A stretch of 64,000 nucleotides of DNA from CAKVLS01 sp045638465 (lineage in GTDB: Bacteria; Bacillota; Clostridia; Christensenellales; UBA1242), in the NCBI GenBank assembly GCA_045638465.1, contig JAZUBK010000028.1, positions 1 to 64,000 of the forward strand, read 5' to 3'. A program made the position numbers and the translations under genes. The notes under the pieces were generated by a model. The model ran no database searches, had not been told where the DNA came from, and was given only the letters and a program-made list of their open reading frames with translations. Every line of letters starts with the position of its first letter. The first letter of the stretch is position 1. Below, one piece after another: positions 50,939 through 61,700 of the stretch.

Positions 50939-51393
50939 TTCTTTCTACCTTTTTCACTTTCTATAATTATTGTAACCGGACCATCATTGTGAATATCTAT
51001 TTGCATATCTCCGCCAAAAACACCTGTTTGGATATTTTTGTAAGGATATTTTTTACATTCTTCAATGAATTTATTATACATTTCTTCTGCCTTTACAGGC
51101 ATCATTGCATCAGAAAAACTAGGTCTAAAGCCATCGTATGCATTTCCGTATAAAGTAAAGTTGCTTATAATTAAAATTTCGCCACCTACTTTTTCAATAT
51201 TATAGTTCATCTTTTCATTTTCGTCCTCGAATATCCTAAGACCTGCTATTTTACGAGCTAAATATTGAATATCCCAGTCTGTATCATCTTGACCTATACC
51301 AAGAAGCACCATAAACCCTTTGGCTATCTTGCCAACAAGTTTTCCATCTACTTTTACTCTAGCATTTGTACATCTTTGAATTACTGCTTTCAT
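50935..51393 (-). CDS. dtd: D-aminoacyl-tRNA deacylase
   Basis: A 152-residue DTD that removes D-amino acids from tRNA and recycles mischarged glycyl-tRNA-Ala. Family signatures are RCTNARVKVDG, SNFTLYGNA and GPVTIIIES (Gly-cisPro-type site). It overlaps metG by 4 bases and the upstream HTH gene by 1 base. Placing a proofreading enzyme with a synthetase suits translation quality control. Confidence 0.96.
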   Translation of the reverse strand: MKAVIQRCTNARVKVDGKLVGKIAKGFMVLLGIGQDDTDWDIQYLARKIAGLRIFEDENEKMNYNIEKVGGEILIISNFTLYGNAYDGFRPSFSDAMMPVKAEEMYNKFIEECKKYPYKNIQTGVFGGDMQIDIHNDGPVTIIIESEKGRKK

Positions 51394-52040
51394 TATTCTT
51401 TTGTGCCTCCCTTAATAATCTTTGTAATAAGGGCTTTTGCAAATCCAAACCATAACAAAACCATAATTTGTAAACAAAGAGCAACAATCATAAGTAACCA
51501 TATACGGCTATTTCCACCAAAAGTGTGGACTGTCAAACATATAGTTACAAAGATAGACCACACAAGACCCGATATGCTAAAGAATCTATATATTCTCTTT
51601 GCCCATATACAACTAAACACCACTAGCAAAATGAAATTGATTGTCAAAGCGTAGATAAATATTATCCATGACTTTGTGATTTGAGGTGCGATGATTTCTG
51701 GCAAAATAAAAATAAGCATCGCAATACACCAAACAAGGCCACAAGAAAGTAATGTAACAAATAGTTTAACAACATTAGATTTGTGTTCGTTGTTTTTAAC
51801 AATCTTTTCACGCTTTTTTGTATCTCCTGACAAAAGATCGTCTAGTGTAATACCATAAAAGTCTGCAATTTGCTTTAAGGTATATACGTCAGGTATAGCC
51901 TCTGCTCTTTCCCACTTTGACACTGCCTTGTCAGAATAATTCAGTTTCTCAGCTATGTCTAGTTGAGTTAGACCTTTTTGCTTACGATAAAATATTAAGT
52001 TGTCTGCGATATTACGCTTTAAAATATTTTGTTCGTCCAT
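51393..52040 (-). CDS. XRE-type HTH regulator with membrane tail
   Basis: A 215-residue protein. Residues about 9-65 are a Cro/C1-type helix-turn-helix (LIFYRKQKGLTQLDIAEKLNYSDKAVSKWER). After a basic linker, four hydrophobic segments (about 92-205) place the C-terminal part in the membrane. No ribosome binding site is present: TATAAT ends 6 bases before ATG, with a -35 17 bases further upstream. Its stop overlaps dtd by 1 base. The membrane tail suggests sensing of an envelope signal. Palindromes in the divergent region are candidate operators. Confidence 0.88.
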   Translation of the reverse strand: MDEQNILKRNIADNLIFYRKQKGLTQLDIAEKLNYSDKAVSKWERAEAIPDVYTLKQIADFYGITLDDLLSGDTKKREKIVKNNEHKSNVVKLFVTLLSCGLVWCIAMLIFILPEIIAPQITKSWIIFIYALTINFILLVVFSCIWAKRIYRFFSISGLVWSIFVTICLTVHTFGGNSRIWLLMIVALCLQIMVLLWFGFAKALITKIIKGGTKE

Positions 52041-52046
52041 GCCACT

Positions 52047-52075
52047 ATTATATTATTATATATGCAATTTATCAA
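52047..52075 (-). promoter_or_regulatory. Promoter abutting the XRE regulator start
   Basis: -35 TTGATA (52070-52075) and -10 TATAAT (52047-52052) are separated by exactly 17 bases on the minus strand. The -10 ends 6 bases before the ATG at 52040. This is the best example of the leaderless pattern in the window. Confidence 0.8.
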
Positions 52076-52111
52076 GTGTTTTTCACAACTTTTTTTACAT
52101 CATTTTTGTCA

Positions 52112-52128
52112 CTCTACTCTGAGTAGAG
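52112..52128. promoter_or_regulatory. Candidate operator, perfect palindrome CTCTACTC
   Basis: CTCTACTC (52112-52119), one base, then GAGTAGAG (52121-52128). A related half (ACTCTACTTTGAAGAA) recurs at about 52141-52156. It lies between the divergent XRE regulator and degV. Confidence 0.6.
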
Positions 52129-52201
52129 AAGAATTTTTTGACTCTACTTTGAAGAATTTAAAAGTAGGTTGTTATTTTTTATAAGAATAAATAAAATAAC
52201 G

Positions 52202-52220
52202 TTGTAAGCAAAGCTTACAA
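52202..52220. promoter_or_regulatory. Candidate operator or hairpin upstream of degV
   Basis: A perfect inverted repeat, TTGTAAGC (52202-52209) and GCTTACAA (52213-52220), has a 3-base centre and starts about 50 bases before the degV ATG. It is too short in its loop for a terminator and lacks a T run. Confidence 0.55.
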
Positions 52221-52252
52221 AAAACTAGTTAAAATGAGCGTAGGAGATAATT

Positions 52253-53098
52253 ATGAAAATAGCTATTTCGGCAGAAACTACTATAGATATGCCAAAAGAA
52301 TTATTAGAAAAATACAACATTCACACAACTGCATTTACAATACTTTTGGGTGAAGATACAAAACTAGACGGAGAACTAAAGACAGACGAAATCTTTGAGT
52401 ATGTGCAAAAAACAAAAATACTACCAAAGACAAGCGCTATAAACGAATTTCAATACACAGAACACTTCGAAAAACTACTTGCAGATTATGATGCCGTAGT
52501 ACATATCAGTTTGTCATCAGAAATTAGCAGTGCTTGTAACAATGCAAAAGCTGCAGCAAGTAAGATGCAAAACATCTATATCATAGACTCTCGTAGTTTG
52601 TCTACAGGTATTGCTCTACTTGCAATATACGCATCTAAACTTGCAGCGGGTGGCAAAATATCTGCTGCAGAGATTACAAATCTTGTAACAGCAAGAGTAC
52701 CTCATGTTCAAGCAAGTTTTATCGTTGAAAGACTAGACTACTTGCACAAAGGTGGCAGATGCTCATCTATTGCACTACTTGGTGCTAACCTTTTGAAAAT
52801 TAGACCTCAAATTGTGGTAAAAGATGGCAAGATGCAATCTGCAAAAAAATATCGTGGCAATATCGATAAAGTTATCGAAGATTATTCAAAAGATGTTATA
52901 GAACAATTTAACACACCAGACCTTACAACTGCTTTTGTAACCTATACAACAGCAACAGAAGGTATGATTGCTGCAGCTAAAAAAGCACTTCAAGATAGGG
53001 GCTTTAAAGAAATATATGAAACTAGAGCTGGAGCTACTATCTCTTCTCACTGTGGCGAACATACTTTGGGAATTCTTTATATTAACGATGGCAAATAG
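52253..53098 (+). CDS. DegV-family fatty-acid-binding protein
   Basis: A 281-residue DegV protein. Family segments are ISAETTIDMPKELLEKYNI, TSAINEFQYTEHFEKLL, HISLSSEISSACNNA, and the KGGRCSS loop with downstream RPQIVVKDG. DegV proteins bind long-chain fatty acids and in some Gram-positives (FakB) deliver them to a fatty-acid kinase. Whether this one is a FakB-type carrier is not shown, as no kinase gene is in the window. GTAGGAG precedes ATG. Confidence 0.92.
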   Translation: MKIAISAETTIDMPKELLEKYNIHTTAFTILLGEDTKLDGELKTDEIFEYVQKTKILPKTSAINEFQYTEHFEKLLADYDAVVHISLSSEISSACNNAKAAASKMQNIYIIDSRSLSTGIALLAIYASKLAAGGKISAAEITNLVTARVPHVQASFIVERLDYLHKGGRCSSIALLGANLLKIRPQIVVKDGKMQSAKKYRGNIDKVIEDYSKDVIEQFNTPDLTTAFVTYTTATEGMIAAAKKALQDRGFKEIYETRAGATISSHCGEHTLGILYINDGK

Positions 53099-53119
53099 GA
53101 CACCCTCCTACTTCCATAT

Positions 53120-53173
53120 CTAACATTTTGGCGGAGTAACCCTTTTTAAATTATCTAGCCCTCAAAATGTTAG
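53120..53173. repeat. 11-bp inverted repeat with long loop
   Basis: CTAACATTTTG (53120-53130) and its perfect complement (53163-53173) are separated by 32 bases. It lies in the 3' region of degV just before the terminator, so the mRNA can carry an extra hairpin. The stretch 53099-53412 holds this hairpin, two terminators and nothing else that I can see. Confidence 0.55.
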
Positions 53174-53206
53174 AAAAAAGACGGCAATTTATTGCCGTTT
53201 TTTTAT
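53174..53206 (+). terminator. Terminator after degV
   Basis: The ACGGCAA/TTGCCGT stem with a T run directly follows the 11-bp repeat. Confidence 0.8.
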
Positions 53207-53345
53207 GCAAAATATAAAGTTTTAATCGGTATAAAAAACAAAATAAATTTAATGTAAATATAGAGGTAAAATAACTCAATTTTGATGTCAAAAAAAATTT
53301 GATTTTTTGCTAGTTTTTGAGATTGTAAAGAACATTGATTTTATA

Positions 53346-53385
53346 AAAAAATAGCCTATTTTTAATCAAAAATGGGCTATTTTTG
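53346..53385 (-). terminator. Terminator after tex
   Basis: The AAAAATAGCC..ATTTTT/AAAAATGGGCTATTTTT stem is long and flanked by A and T runs. It serves the minus-strand gene ending at 53413. Confidence 0.75.
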
Positions 53386-53412
53386 TTATTTTTCTGAAAA
53401 TTTTGTTTTTTG

Positions 53413-55563
53413 TTATTCGATACCTTTTAAAGTCAAAGCGATACGGTTTTTATCAAGGTCTACAGATAGGATTTTTACCTTCAAAACTTCGCCAACTTTT
53501 AGGGCTTCTGATGGGTGTTTGATGTACTTGTCGCTGATTTGCGAAATGTGGATAAGGCCGTCTTGGTGAACACCGATATCTACAAAAGCACCAAAGTCTA
53601 TAACGTTACGAACAGTGCCACGAAGAACCATACCTTCTTTTAGGTCTTTGATATCAAGAATATCACTTCTTAATTCTACAGGCTCTAGTTGGTCACGAAT
53701 ATCTCTGCCTGGCTTTACAATTTCGGTAATGATATCTTGAAGTGTTGGAACACCAATTCCGCACTCTTTAGCTACTTTTTCTTCGCCTTTTGCATTTACC
53801 ATTTCTGGCAAATGTACTAATTCGCCGTTTTTTACGCTTTCGTCTGTGAAGTTAAACATTTTCAAAAGTTTTTCGGCAGCATCATAACTTTCTGGGTGAA
53901 CAGCGGTGTTATCTAAGATGTTTTTGCCATCTACAATGCGAAGGAAACCTGCACATTGTTCAAAGGCTTTTCCACCTAGTTTTTTAACTTTCAAAAGTTC
54001 TTGCCTATCTACAAATTGGCCATTTTCTTGTCTATAGTCTACGATGTTTTTTGCGATACCGCTATTTAGACCAGAAACGTAAGATAAAAGGCTTGGAGAT
54101 GCAGTGTTTAGATCTACACCAACACTATTAACGCAGTCTTCTACAACGCCTGTTAGCACTTCGGTTAGTCTTTTTTGTGGCATATCGTGTTGATATTGAC
54201 CAACGCCAATTGATTTTACGTCGATTTTGATAAGCTCTGCTAGTGGGTCTTGCAATCTACGTGCGATAGAAACTGCACTTCTGTGTGCTGGTTCAAAGTC
54301 TGGGAATTCTTCGGCACCTAGTTTTGATGCACTATAAACAGAAGCTCCTGCTTCGTTTACTACAGCATATGCTACTGGACGAGTTTGTTTTTTAATTAAA
54401 TTCGCAACAAACATTTCTGATTCTTTTGATGCGGTGCCGTTACCGATAGAGATAACGTCTACTTTATGTTTGTTGATAAGTTTGGTCAAAACTTCTTCTG
54501 CCTCTTCAATTTTGTTTTGAGGAGGAGTTGGGAAGATAACTGTACGATCAAGCACGTTGCCATTGCTATCGATAACTGCGATTTTGCAACCAGTACGATA
54601 AGCTGGGTCAAGGCCTAAGATTGTTTTGCCTTTTAGAGGGGCTTGAAGCAATAGAGGTCTTAGGTTAACATCAAACATTTTGATTGCTTGTTCGTTTGCT
54701 TTGTCTGTAAGGGCGGTACGAAGTTCTCTTTCAAGAGATGGGAACAAAAGTCTATCATATCCATCTTCGATTGCTTCGTTTACTAAACTTTCAGTAACAA
54801 TTCCTTCTTTTAGGAACATTGTTTTGATTATTGTGATGGCTTTTTCTCTGTTTACTTCGATTTTTACCTTCAAACATTCTTCATTTTCGCCACGGTTGAT
54901 TGCTAGAATTCTGTGGCTTGGGATTTTGGCGATAGTTTCGCCAAAGTCTTTGTACATTTCGTAGGTTTTGCTATTTTCGTTCTCTACCAAAGTTGTTTTG
55001 ATTTCGGCTATTTTTTCCATCATTTCTCTTAGGTCTTTACGAACTTCAGCAGAATCCGAAATCATCTCGGCGATGATATCTTTTGCTCCTTGGATTGCCT
55101 CTTCTGGTGATTTTAGGCCATTTTCTTCGGTAATATATGTTAAGGCAAGGGCATTAATATCTCCGTCGATTTCGCCAGATAAGATACTTTCGGCTAGTGG
55201 TTTTAGACCTTTTGCGATAGCCTCACTAGCTCTTGTCTTTCTCTTTGGTTTAAATGGTCTATAGATATCTTCTACCTCAGTAAGTGTTGTAGCGTCTTCT
55301 ATAGATTTTGCTAATTCTTCGGTCATATTACCTTGCTCGGTAATTGTTTTTGTGATTTCCTCTTTTCTTTTGTTTAAAGATCTAAGGTAAGTTAGTCTGT
55401 CAAAAAATTCTCTAAGCACTTGGTCGTCACAACTTCCTGTCATTTCCTTTCTATATCTTGCAATAAAAGGAATAGTGCAACCTTCGTCTATTAGGTTTAT
55501 GATGTTAGTTGTGTGGATAGGTTTAAGTGAAAATTCTTGAGTAAGTGTTTGTTCAATATTCAT
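53413..55563 (-). CDS. tex: Tex family RNA-binding transcription accessory protein
   Basis: A 716-residue Tex protein with an N-terminal helix-rich Tex_N domain, a YqgF-like nuclease fold (LGLDPAYRTGCK), a helix-hairpin-helix region and a C-terminal S1 RNA-binding domain (GMVLRGTVRNVIDFGAFVDIG). It binds nucleic acid and affects transcription and stress survival in other bacteria. I start at 55563, with AAAGGATAC upstream, rather than the longer frame at 55623. It appears monocistronic. Confidence 0.95.
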   Translation of the reverse strand: MNIEQTLTQEFSLKPIHTTNIINLIDEGCTIPFIARYRKEMTGSCDDQVLREFFDRLTYLRSLNKRKEEITKTITEQGNMTEELAKSIEDATTLTEVEDIYRPFKPKRKTRASEAIAKGLKPLAESILSGEIDGDINALALTYITEENGLKSPEEAIQGAKDIIAEMISDSAEVRKDLREMMEKIAEIKTTLVENENSKTYEMYKDFGETIAKIPSHRILAINRGENEECLKVKIEVNREKAITIIKTMFLKEGIVTESLVNEAIEDGYDRLLFPSLERELRTALTDKANEQAIKMFDVNLRPLLLQAPLKGKTILGLDPAYRTGCKIAVIDSNGNVLDRTVIFPTPPQNKIEEAEEVLTKLINKHKVDVISIGNGTASKESEMFVANLIKKQTRPVAYAVVNEAGASVYSASKLGAEEFPDFEPAHRSAVSIARRLQDPLAELIKIDVKSIGVGQYQHDMPQKRLTEVLTGVVEDCVNSVGVDLNTASPSLLSYVSGLNSGIAKNIVDYRQENGQFVDRQELLKVKKLGGKAFEQCAGFLRIVDGKNILDNTAVHPESYDAAEKLLKMFNFTDESVKNGELVHLPEMVNAKGEEKVAKECGIGVPTLQDIITEIVKPGRDIRDQLEPVELRSDILDIKDLKEGMVLRGTVRNVIDFGAFVDIGVHQDGLIHISQISDKYIKHPSEALKVGEVLKVKILSVDLDKNRIALTLKGIE

Positions 55564-55770
55564 TTTTGTATCCTTTTGTGTGTTTTTTTGGACGCAAAGT
55601 CCCAAACACCTAAAGGTTAACATAATTTTTGGAGTTAGAGCAACTATTTTTTATAAAAAAACACAAACTAAAATTTAGAATATTTGCCACAAAATTGGCG
55701 ACAAAAAGTTGCTTTGTTTTTTATAATAATATATTATATACTATGTATTAATATATTTATCATTATAGTT

Positions 55771-55783
55771 AGGGCTTTGCCCT
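55771..55783 (+). promoter_or_regulatory. Small hairpin just before the adhesin ribosome binding site
   Basis: AGGGC-TTT-GCCCT forms a 5-bp hairpin ending 3 bases before the AGAGGTG ribosome binding site of the giant lipoprotein gene. It might tune translation or stabilise the 5' end of the mRNA. Confidence 0.45.
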
Positions 55784-55795
55784 CAGAGGTGTTTT

Positions 55796-58700
55796 ATGAA
55801 AAACGTTAAAAAATTTTTACATTCGATAATCTTAGTATTTACCTTGCTACTATGCACGGCATCTTTTAGTGCGTGTGGCGGAGTAAATGTCACCAAAATA
55901 TCTATCGACGGAGGACCACAGTTTTTGGAAGTGGGTGAAGAGTACACATTTTCTGCTACTCTAACCCCTAAGAAAGCTAGTAGCAAAGATATAACTTGGT
56001 CTAGCAATAATACGGCGGTAGCATCTATCAACGAAAAAGGTAAAGTCAAAGCAAAATCTGCAGGTACAGCAATAATCACTGCGATGAGCAAGAAAAACAG
56101 TAATGTAAAAGACACCTTTGAACTTGTAGTAGCGGGAGGCGATAGCGGAATCATAATGCTAAAGTCCGAACATACCTACGATGGACAACCTAAGCCTTAT
56201 GAAGCATCATATGTTCCTGAGGGCCTAACAGTAAGATATACTTACTACATAAAAGACGTTTACCCAGAAAGTGGATATGCCCCTACTGATGCTGGTAACT
56301 ATCAAGTATTTGCATACGACACTGTTACTGGAAGAAAGTTTGAAAAAACTGGTAACCTTATCATAAAACAAAAACAAGTTTCTGTAAGTGTAGGAGATTA
56401 CACCAAAAAGTTCAGTGAGCCAGACCCAACATTTACAGCCACTGTATCAGGACTTGTAGAAGGCGACACCCTTAACTATACAATCAAGCGTACAGCAGGT
56501 GAAAACGTAGAGCAATACTCAATATATCCAGAAGTAGAAGCTCACAAAAACTACTACCCTATCATCTCTGAAGGTAGACTAACTATTGAACAACTACCTG
56601 TAAAACTTATTGTAGACAATAAAACTTCAACTTATGGCGACACTCTACAAACCCCAACTTACACTTTGCAAACATTAGATAACTATTTGCTTGATGATTC
56701 TATAAAGGCACAAATTCAAGGCGCTCCTGTAATAGAAATGCCAACAGGCACAACAAGACTAAATCAAGGTAGTTACTCTATTACTGCAGACAACCTATCT
56801 TCTACAAACCTAAATATCACTTCTAGACAAAATGGTACTTATACTGTAAGCAAAAAGATAGTTACTATTGCAATAGGTCCAGAGCAATTCAAATATGCAG
56901 GTCAAAGCGACCCAGCACTTGTATATGCAATTGACGGAACTTTGGAAGGTGACGACTTGTCTGGTTGTCTATCTAGAGTTCATGGTGAGACAGTAGGCTT
57001 CTATGAATATGTAATCAACCAAGGAATAAATACTAACTATACAATTATGACAGAAGCTGGTGCTACTGCTTATAAATTTGAAGTTAGAAGCAATGACGTT
57101 ATTATTACATTTAACACCTTTGCTATTGATTACTCACAAACAAATAAAGAGGGATTTATTCCTACAGATTGCTACAACTATACAATCACAATAAATGCTA
57201 TCCAAAAAGATTATGAAGTTGACGCTTTGGGCAATATTTATCTTGATGGGGCAGATTCTGTAACACTTTCTCATGAAATCACAAAAGAAGCTCATATGAC
57301 AGATGAGGAAAAAGCTTCTTATTATCAAAAATGGAAAGTTGTTCCTAGCAAACTAGCAACAAGCGGATATACCGATCCTGCAAAATACACCTTTACTTTT
57401 GTAGAGGGTTATAAATATCTAAATCTTCTAGACCTAAACATCTATGCAACAGAGACTTACAAAGTTTATGGTGATGTAGACCCTGCCCTAACTTATAACG
57501 CAGTAGGATTTTTGGAAGGTGATGACGCAGAAAGCGTTTTGAAAACCGTAGAACTAAAAAGAGAAATGGGCGAGAACGTTAATGACAACGGATATGCCAT
57601 TACTCTAAAAGATGATATTGAATTATTTGACACAAAGACTTATTACAAACCTATCTTTAACCCTGGTGTGTTTGTAATAGAGAAAAGAGAACTTAGAGTA
57701 ACACCTATAAGTTACACCGAAGACAACCCTATCTATTATGGCGAAGCACCAAGGGTATTAGAGATCGATACAACAGACTTAAATATTGCTTCTCGTGATA
57801 ACATCACATCAGTTTTAACCGGTGAGCTTAGCAGAGCAAATAACGAAGACGTTGGACAATATCCAATTCTTGGAACAGATTTGCAACTTTTGTCAGACAA
57901 CTACTATATCACATACACTCCTGGTGTATACACTATTATTCCTAGACCTCTACATATCACAGCTATTGATATGTCTATTCAATATGGCGAAAGCGTTTCT
58001 AGATATCAATATTCTTATAGTATCATTGATGAATTTACCTATATTGATGAAGAAGGCGAAGAGGCTGTAGATCTTAGATTCTACACTATTGACGACCCTT
58101 CATTTAGTGGTTCTCTTGCGCTAACAAGTTACGGACTACTACTTGCAAACCACACCTACACTATAGGTCAAGGTAATCTTACTGCTGGTGGAAACTTTGA
58201 TATTACCTTTGCTCAAGGAACTTTGACTGTTGTTCCTAGAGAAGTAACACTTGCTTTTACTGCTCAATCATATGGCTTTACAGAATATGACGCTATGGAG
58301 GCAGAAGGCAACGCAGCAGTTATTGATGCACTTGTTTACAATTTCAAACCAGACCTTGCATACAATGACACTTGCAACATTACTTATTGCGGTAGAGCAA
58401 TAGATAGAGATACAAATATTGTAACTTTGGCAAAAGACTCTGAAGAAAACTATGTTTTGGAATTGGAGTTCTTGGCGGCGGACGGAACTATCTTGGACGA
58501 CTGCTATAACGTAACTATTAACGACAACTTTGTTGAATTGTTCTATCTAGGACAATCTTTGCTTGATGTTTCTATCAACAGCAAAGCTGGTGGACAAATA
58601 CTAGAAAAAACTTATGGTGATAGCTATAACATAATTGATGTATTTACAATTGTTACAACCAATCCAGAATACACACTAGAATTTACTTCTGCATCATTTA

Positions 58701-61700
58701 ACATCAAAGGTATCACTGACCAAGCACACAAAACAACCCCTGCGTCATACCTATTCCCTGCAGGATCATATACTGTAACTGTATTTAACGAAGACGTTGT
58801 AATCAGAAACAAGGCTGGTGAAGACGTTTCTAAGAGTTTTGCGCTAAACATCAAAAACTATGGTAGCTTAGTTGTAAATAAAGCTACTCTTACAATGGTA
58901 GAATCTCCTGTTGTTGGCAGATATGTTGAAGATCCTGCCGATCCTGGCAACCCTACTTTTGTTCAGAACATCGTTTATGGAACTGCAAGACCTACATTTG
59001 TTGGTGGTAAATACACCTTCGTTAATGGAAATGGTGCAACAACCACAATAAACGGTACTGATGAAGAATATTCTACATCATCTACAGCTACTTATGCCGT
59101 ACAAAGCACAGCGCATTTGATTATGGCGACATTTACTCCAAATAACAAAAACTTCAATCCTGTAACAGTTAACGGAATTCCTCTAGTTGTTACAAAGAAA
59201 ATGATTGATACAACAACTCTTGTTTGGAGTTATGGTGCATCTGTAGAAAATTATGGTGTTGCTTCTGGTTCTATCTATACAACAAATACCGATGTCGAAG
59301 GTGTTGAAAATATTGTTTATAATGGAGCATACACAGAAGAAAATACCTATAATATTCCAACTACACTATCAAATTATAGATTCCTAAGACAAACACTTGG
59401 CTCTCAATACAAATACTTTGGCGTAGCTTTCCATGATGAGGACGATGGTGACACAGGATTTATGTACTATATCGAAGGTGGCACTGTTAAAAAAGTGTTC
59501 CCTGCTGATTCTACTAAATTCTATGCTGTTTTGGATAAATCAAAAACTGATATTGATGTTAAATTCTACTATTCAGACGGCTCAAAAGAATATCTTTTGA
59601 CAAACTCTAGCGAATACGGTACAGGTCAACCTGTTTACTGGAATAGCGTTTACTCTCCAAATACCAGTGGTGTTTATCTTGCAAGAGTTATTATCTCTTC
59701 TCTAAACTCTAACTATGCGGTATTTGAAGATGGAGACCCAGCAACTACTGAAGAAACTATTACTTACTACAACACATTCTTGGTAGAAAAAATCAAGGTT
59801 AAAGTTTACAACTTTACAAATGCTATCACATATAGCGACGAACTTGCTTTCTACTATGTAACAGACCCTGAAGAAATTTATGGTCTAACATCTACTTACT
59901 GGGATAGAAATGCTGCAAGTACAAACTACACAGCAAGAGCAACAGATCCTGTAGACGTTGGTTACTATGCAGTAACATTCTTAATTGACCAAGCAAACTA
60001 CTACTATTATCAAGAGCACTGCGACTTTGAAATAGTACCTATTGAAATATTGGTTGTTTGGGACGAAGTATCAACATTTGACTACATCAGTTCTGACACA
60101 CCACTTACTCGTAACTATAAAGTATACGAAGGCGAAGAAGATGAAGACAACCTAGCTTACGATTCTTCTGATAACACAAGCGTAGCACCAGAGTGGCTAA
60201 ACATTATCTATTCTGGTCAAATGAAAAATGGCACAGATTATTATTCTGAAGGAAAAATCAACGAGGTTGATATTCCTTGCAATGCCGGTACTTATACTAT
60301 AGCTATTTCTATAGCAACAGGCAGCGAAAACTATACTGGTTCTTCTAGCAATACCTACGAAATTGCACCTATATTCTATAGAGGCTCTATCGGTATTACT
60401 CGTGGAACAATCACTTATGATATCGCTTACAACAATGGAACTGAAGGCGCTGTAGCGTTCTTTGAAGAAATTGCTGAAAAGATGATTACAAATGCTCCAC
60501 TTGGCTCTCAAGCATGGGAAGATTATTACCTAAGTATTTCTTACCTTGGTCATGTTATCGACCCAACAGGTGCTGACAATACTGCAGTACTTGCTCTAAA
60601 CAAAGCAGGTGGCCCATACAAAATCACTCTATCTATTAAATCAAAAGATGGTAATATCAAAGAGACTTTGAAGACAGCAAACCTTACTGTAAACAAAACA
60701 AACGTTCCTACAATGGCTAACTATCCTTCAAGCCACACTGAAATTCCATTTACTGGTACTTATGTATTTAATGCTTTAACAACTATCGACAAATCTGAAA
60801 TCTTTGAACCATCACCAGATAGTTATGATGCAGCAAATATGACCTATACTTATGAACATAATGGTGATATGACTATCTACTTTGGTATTATTTACAAATA
60901 CTACCTAGTATGGACAACAGAAGAGACAACAGGTTCTCCAACTACAGCTCCTATCACTCCAAGAACAGACCGTTATTTGTATATGGTTCAAGCACAAATC
61001 GTAGTAGGCGCAAACTATAGCGAACCTAGTCAATATTTCTACACAGGCTACTATCTAGTAACAAAGACAAATGCTTATTTGTCTGCAGACAATATAGAGG
61101 TAACTTATACAGGTAGCAATATTGAAATTCCTGGCGTTTCTGCTAAAAACACTGCAGAGCAACCACTTGCTATCAAGTACGAAAACAATGCAGACGTTCT
61201 TGGCCTATATGTTTCTAGAGTAATCAAAAACCTAGATACAAATGCTACAGTTACATTTATTAAAAGTGCTGGTAGATATCAAGTTACCTTCACTCTAGAA
61301 GATACAGAAAACTTCTACACCGAAGAAAGTAGGTTTACGGCAACCTGTACGATAATTGTTAACAAAAAGCCAATCGATGGCCTATTATCGTATGTTGTAG
61401 CCCCTGAAACTTTTGTCTCAACGGAAATTTACTCTACCTTCTATATCGATTCGGCAAAGGCAAAAGCTCACAACGCCGACTATATTAGCGGCAGCACGTT
61501 GTTGATACAACTTTGCGTAACCGATGCAAACGATGGCTCTGGCCAAATATATAGACTAACTAGTAAGTCAGACTCTTCTATAAGAGATCTTGCTGCTGGA
61601 ACTTACTACTATTATGTTGATGTTTCTACCGCTGCAAACTCTAGACAAAATATCATCAACTATACACGTAGTGGTTATGTACAATTCGAAATAATTAGAA

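Noticed and set aside
55783..56154. Minus-strand frame over the start of the lipoprotein gene
   Set aside because: It is antisense to the signal peptide and Big_2-like domain and has no ribosome binding site.
60197..60511. Minus-strand frames inside the giant lipoprotein (also 58624-58854, 61568-61771 and 63251-63499)
   Set aside because: They are antisense shadows of repeat-rich coding sequence. The plus-strand frame is continuous and the proteins they would encode have no sensible composition.
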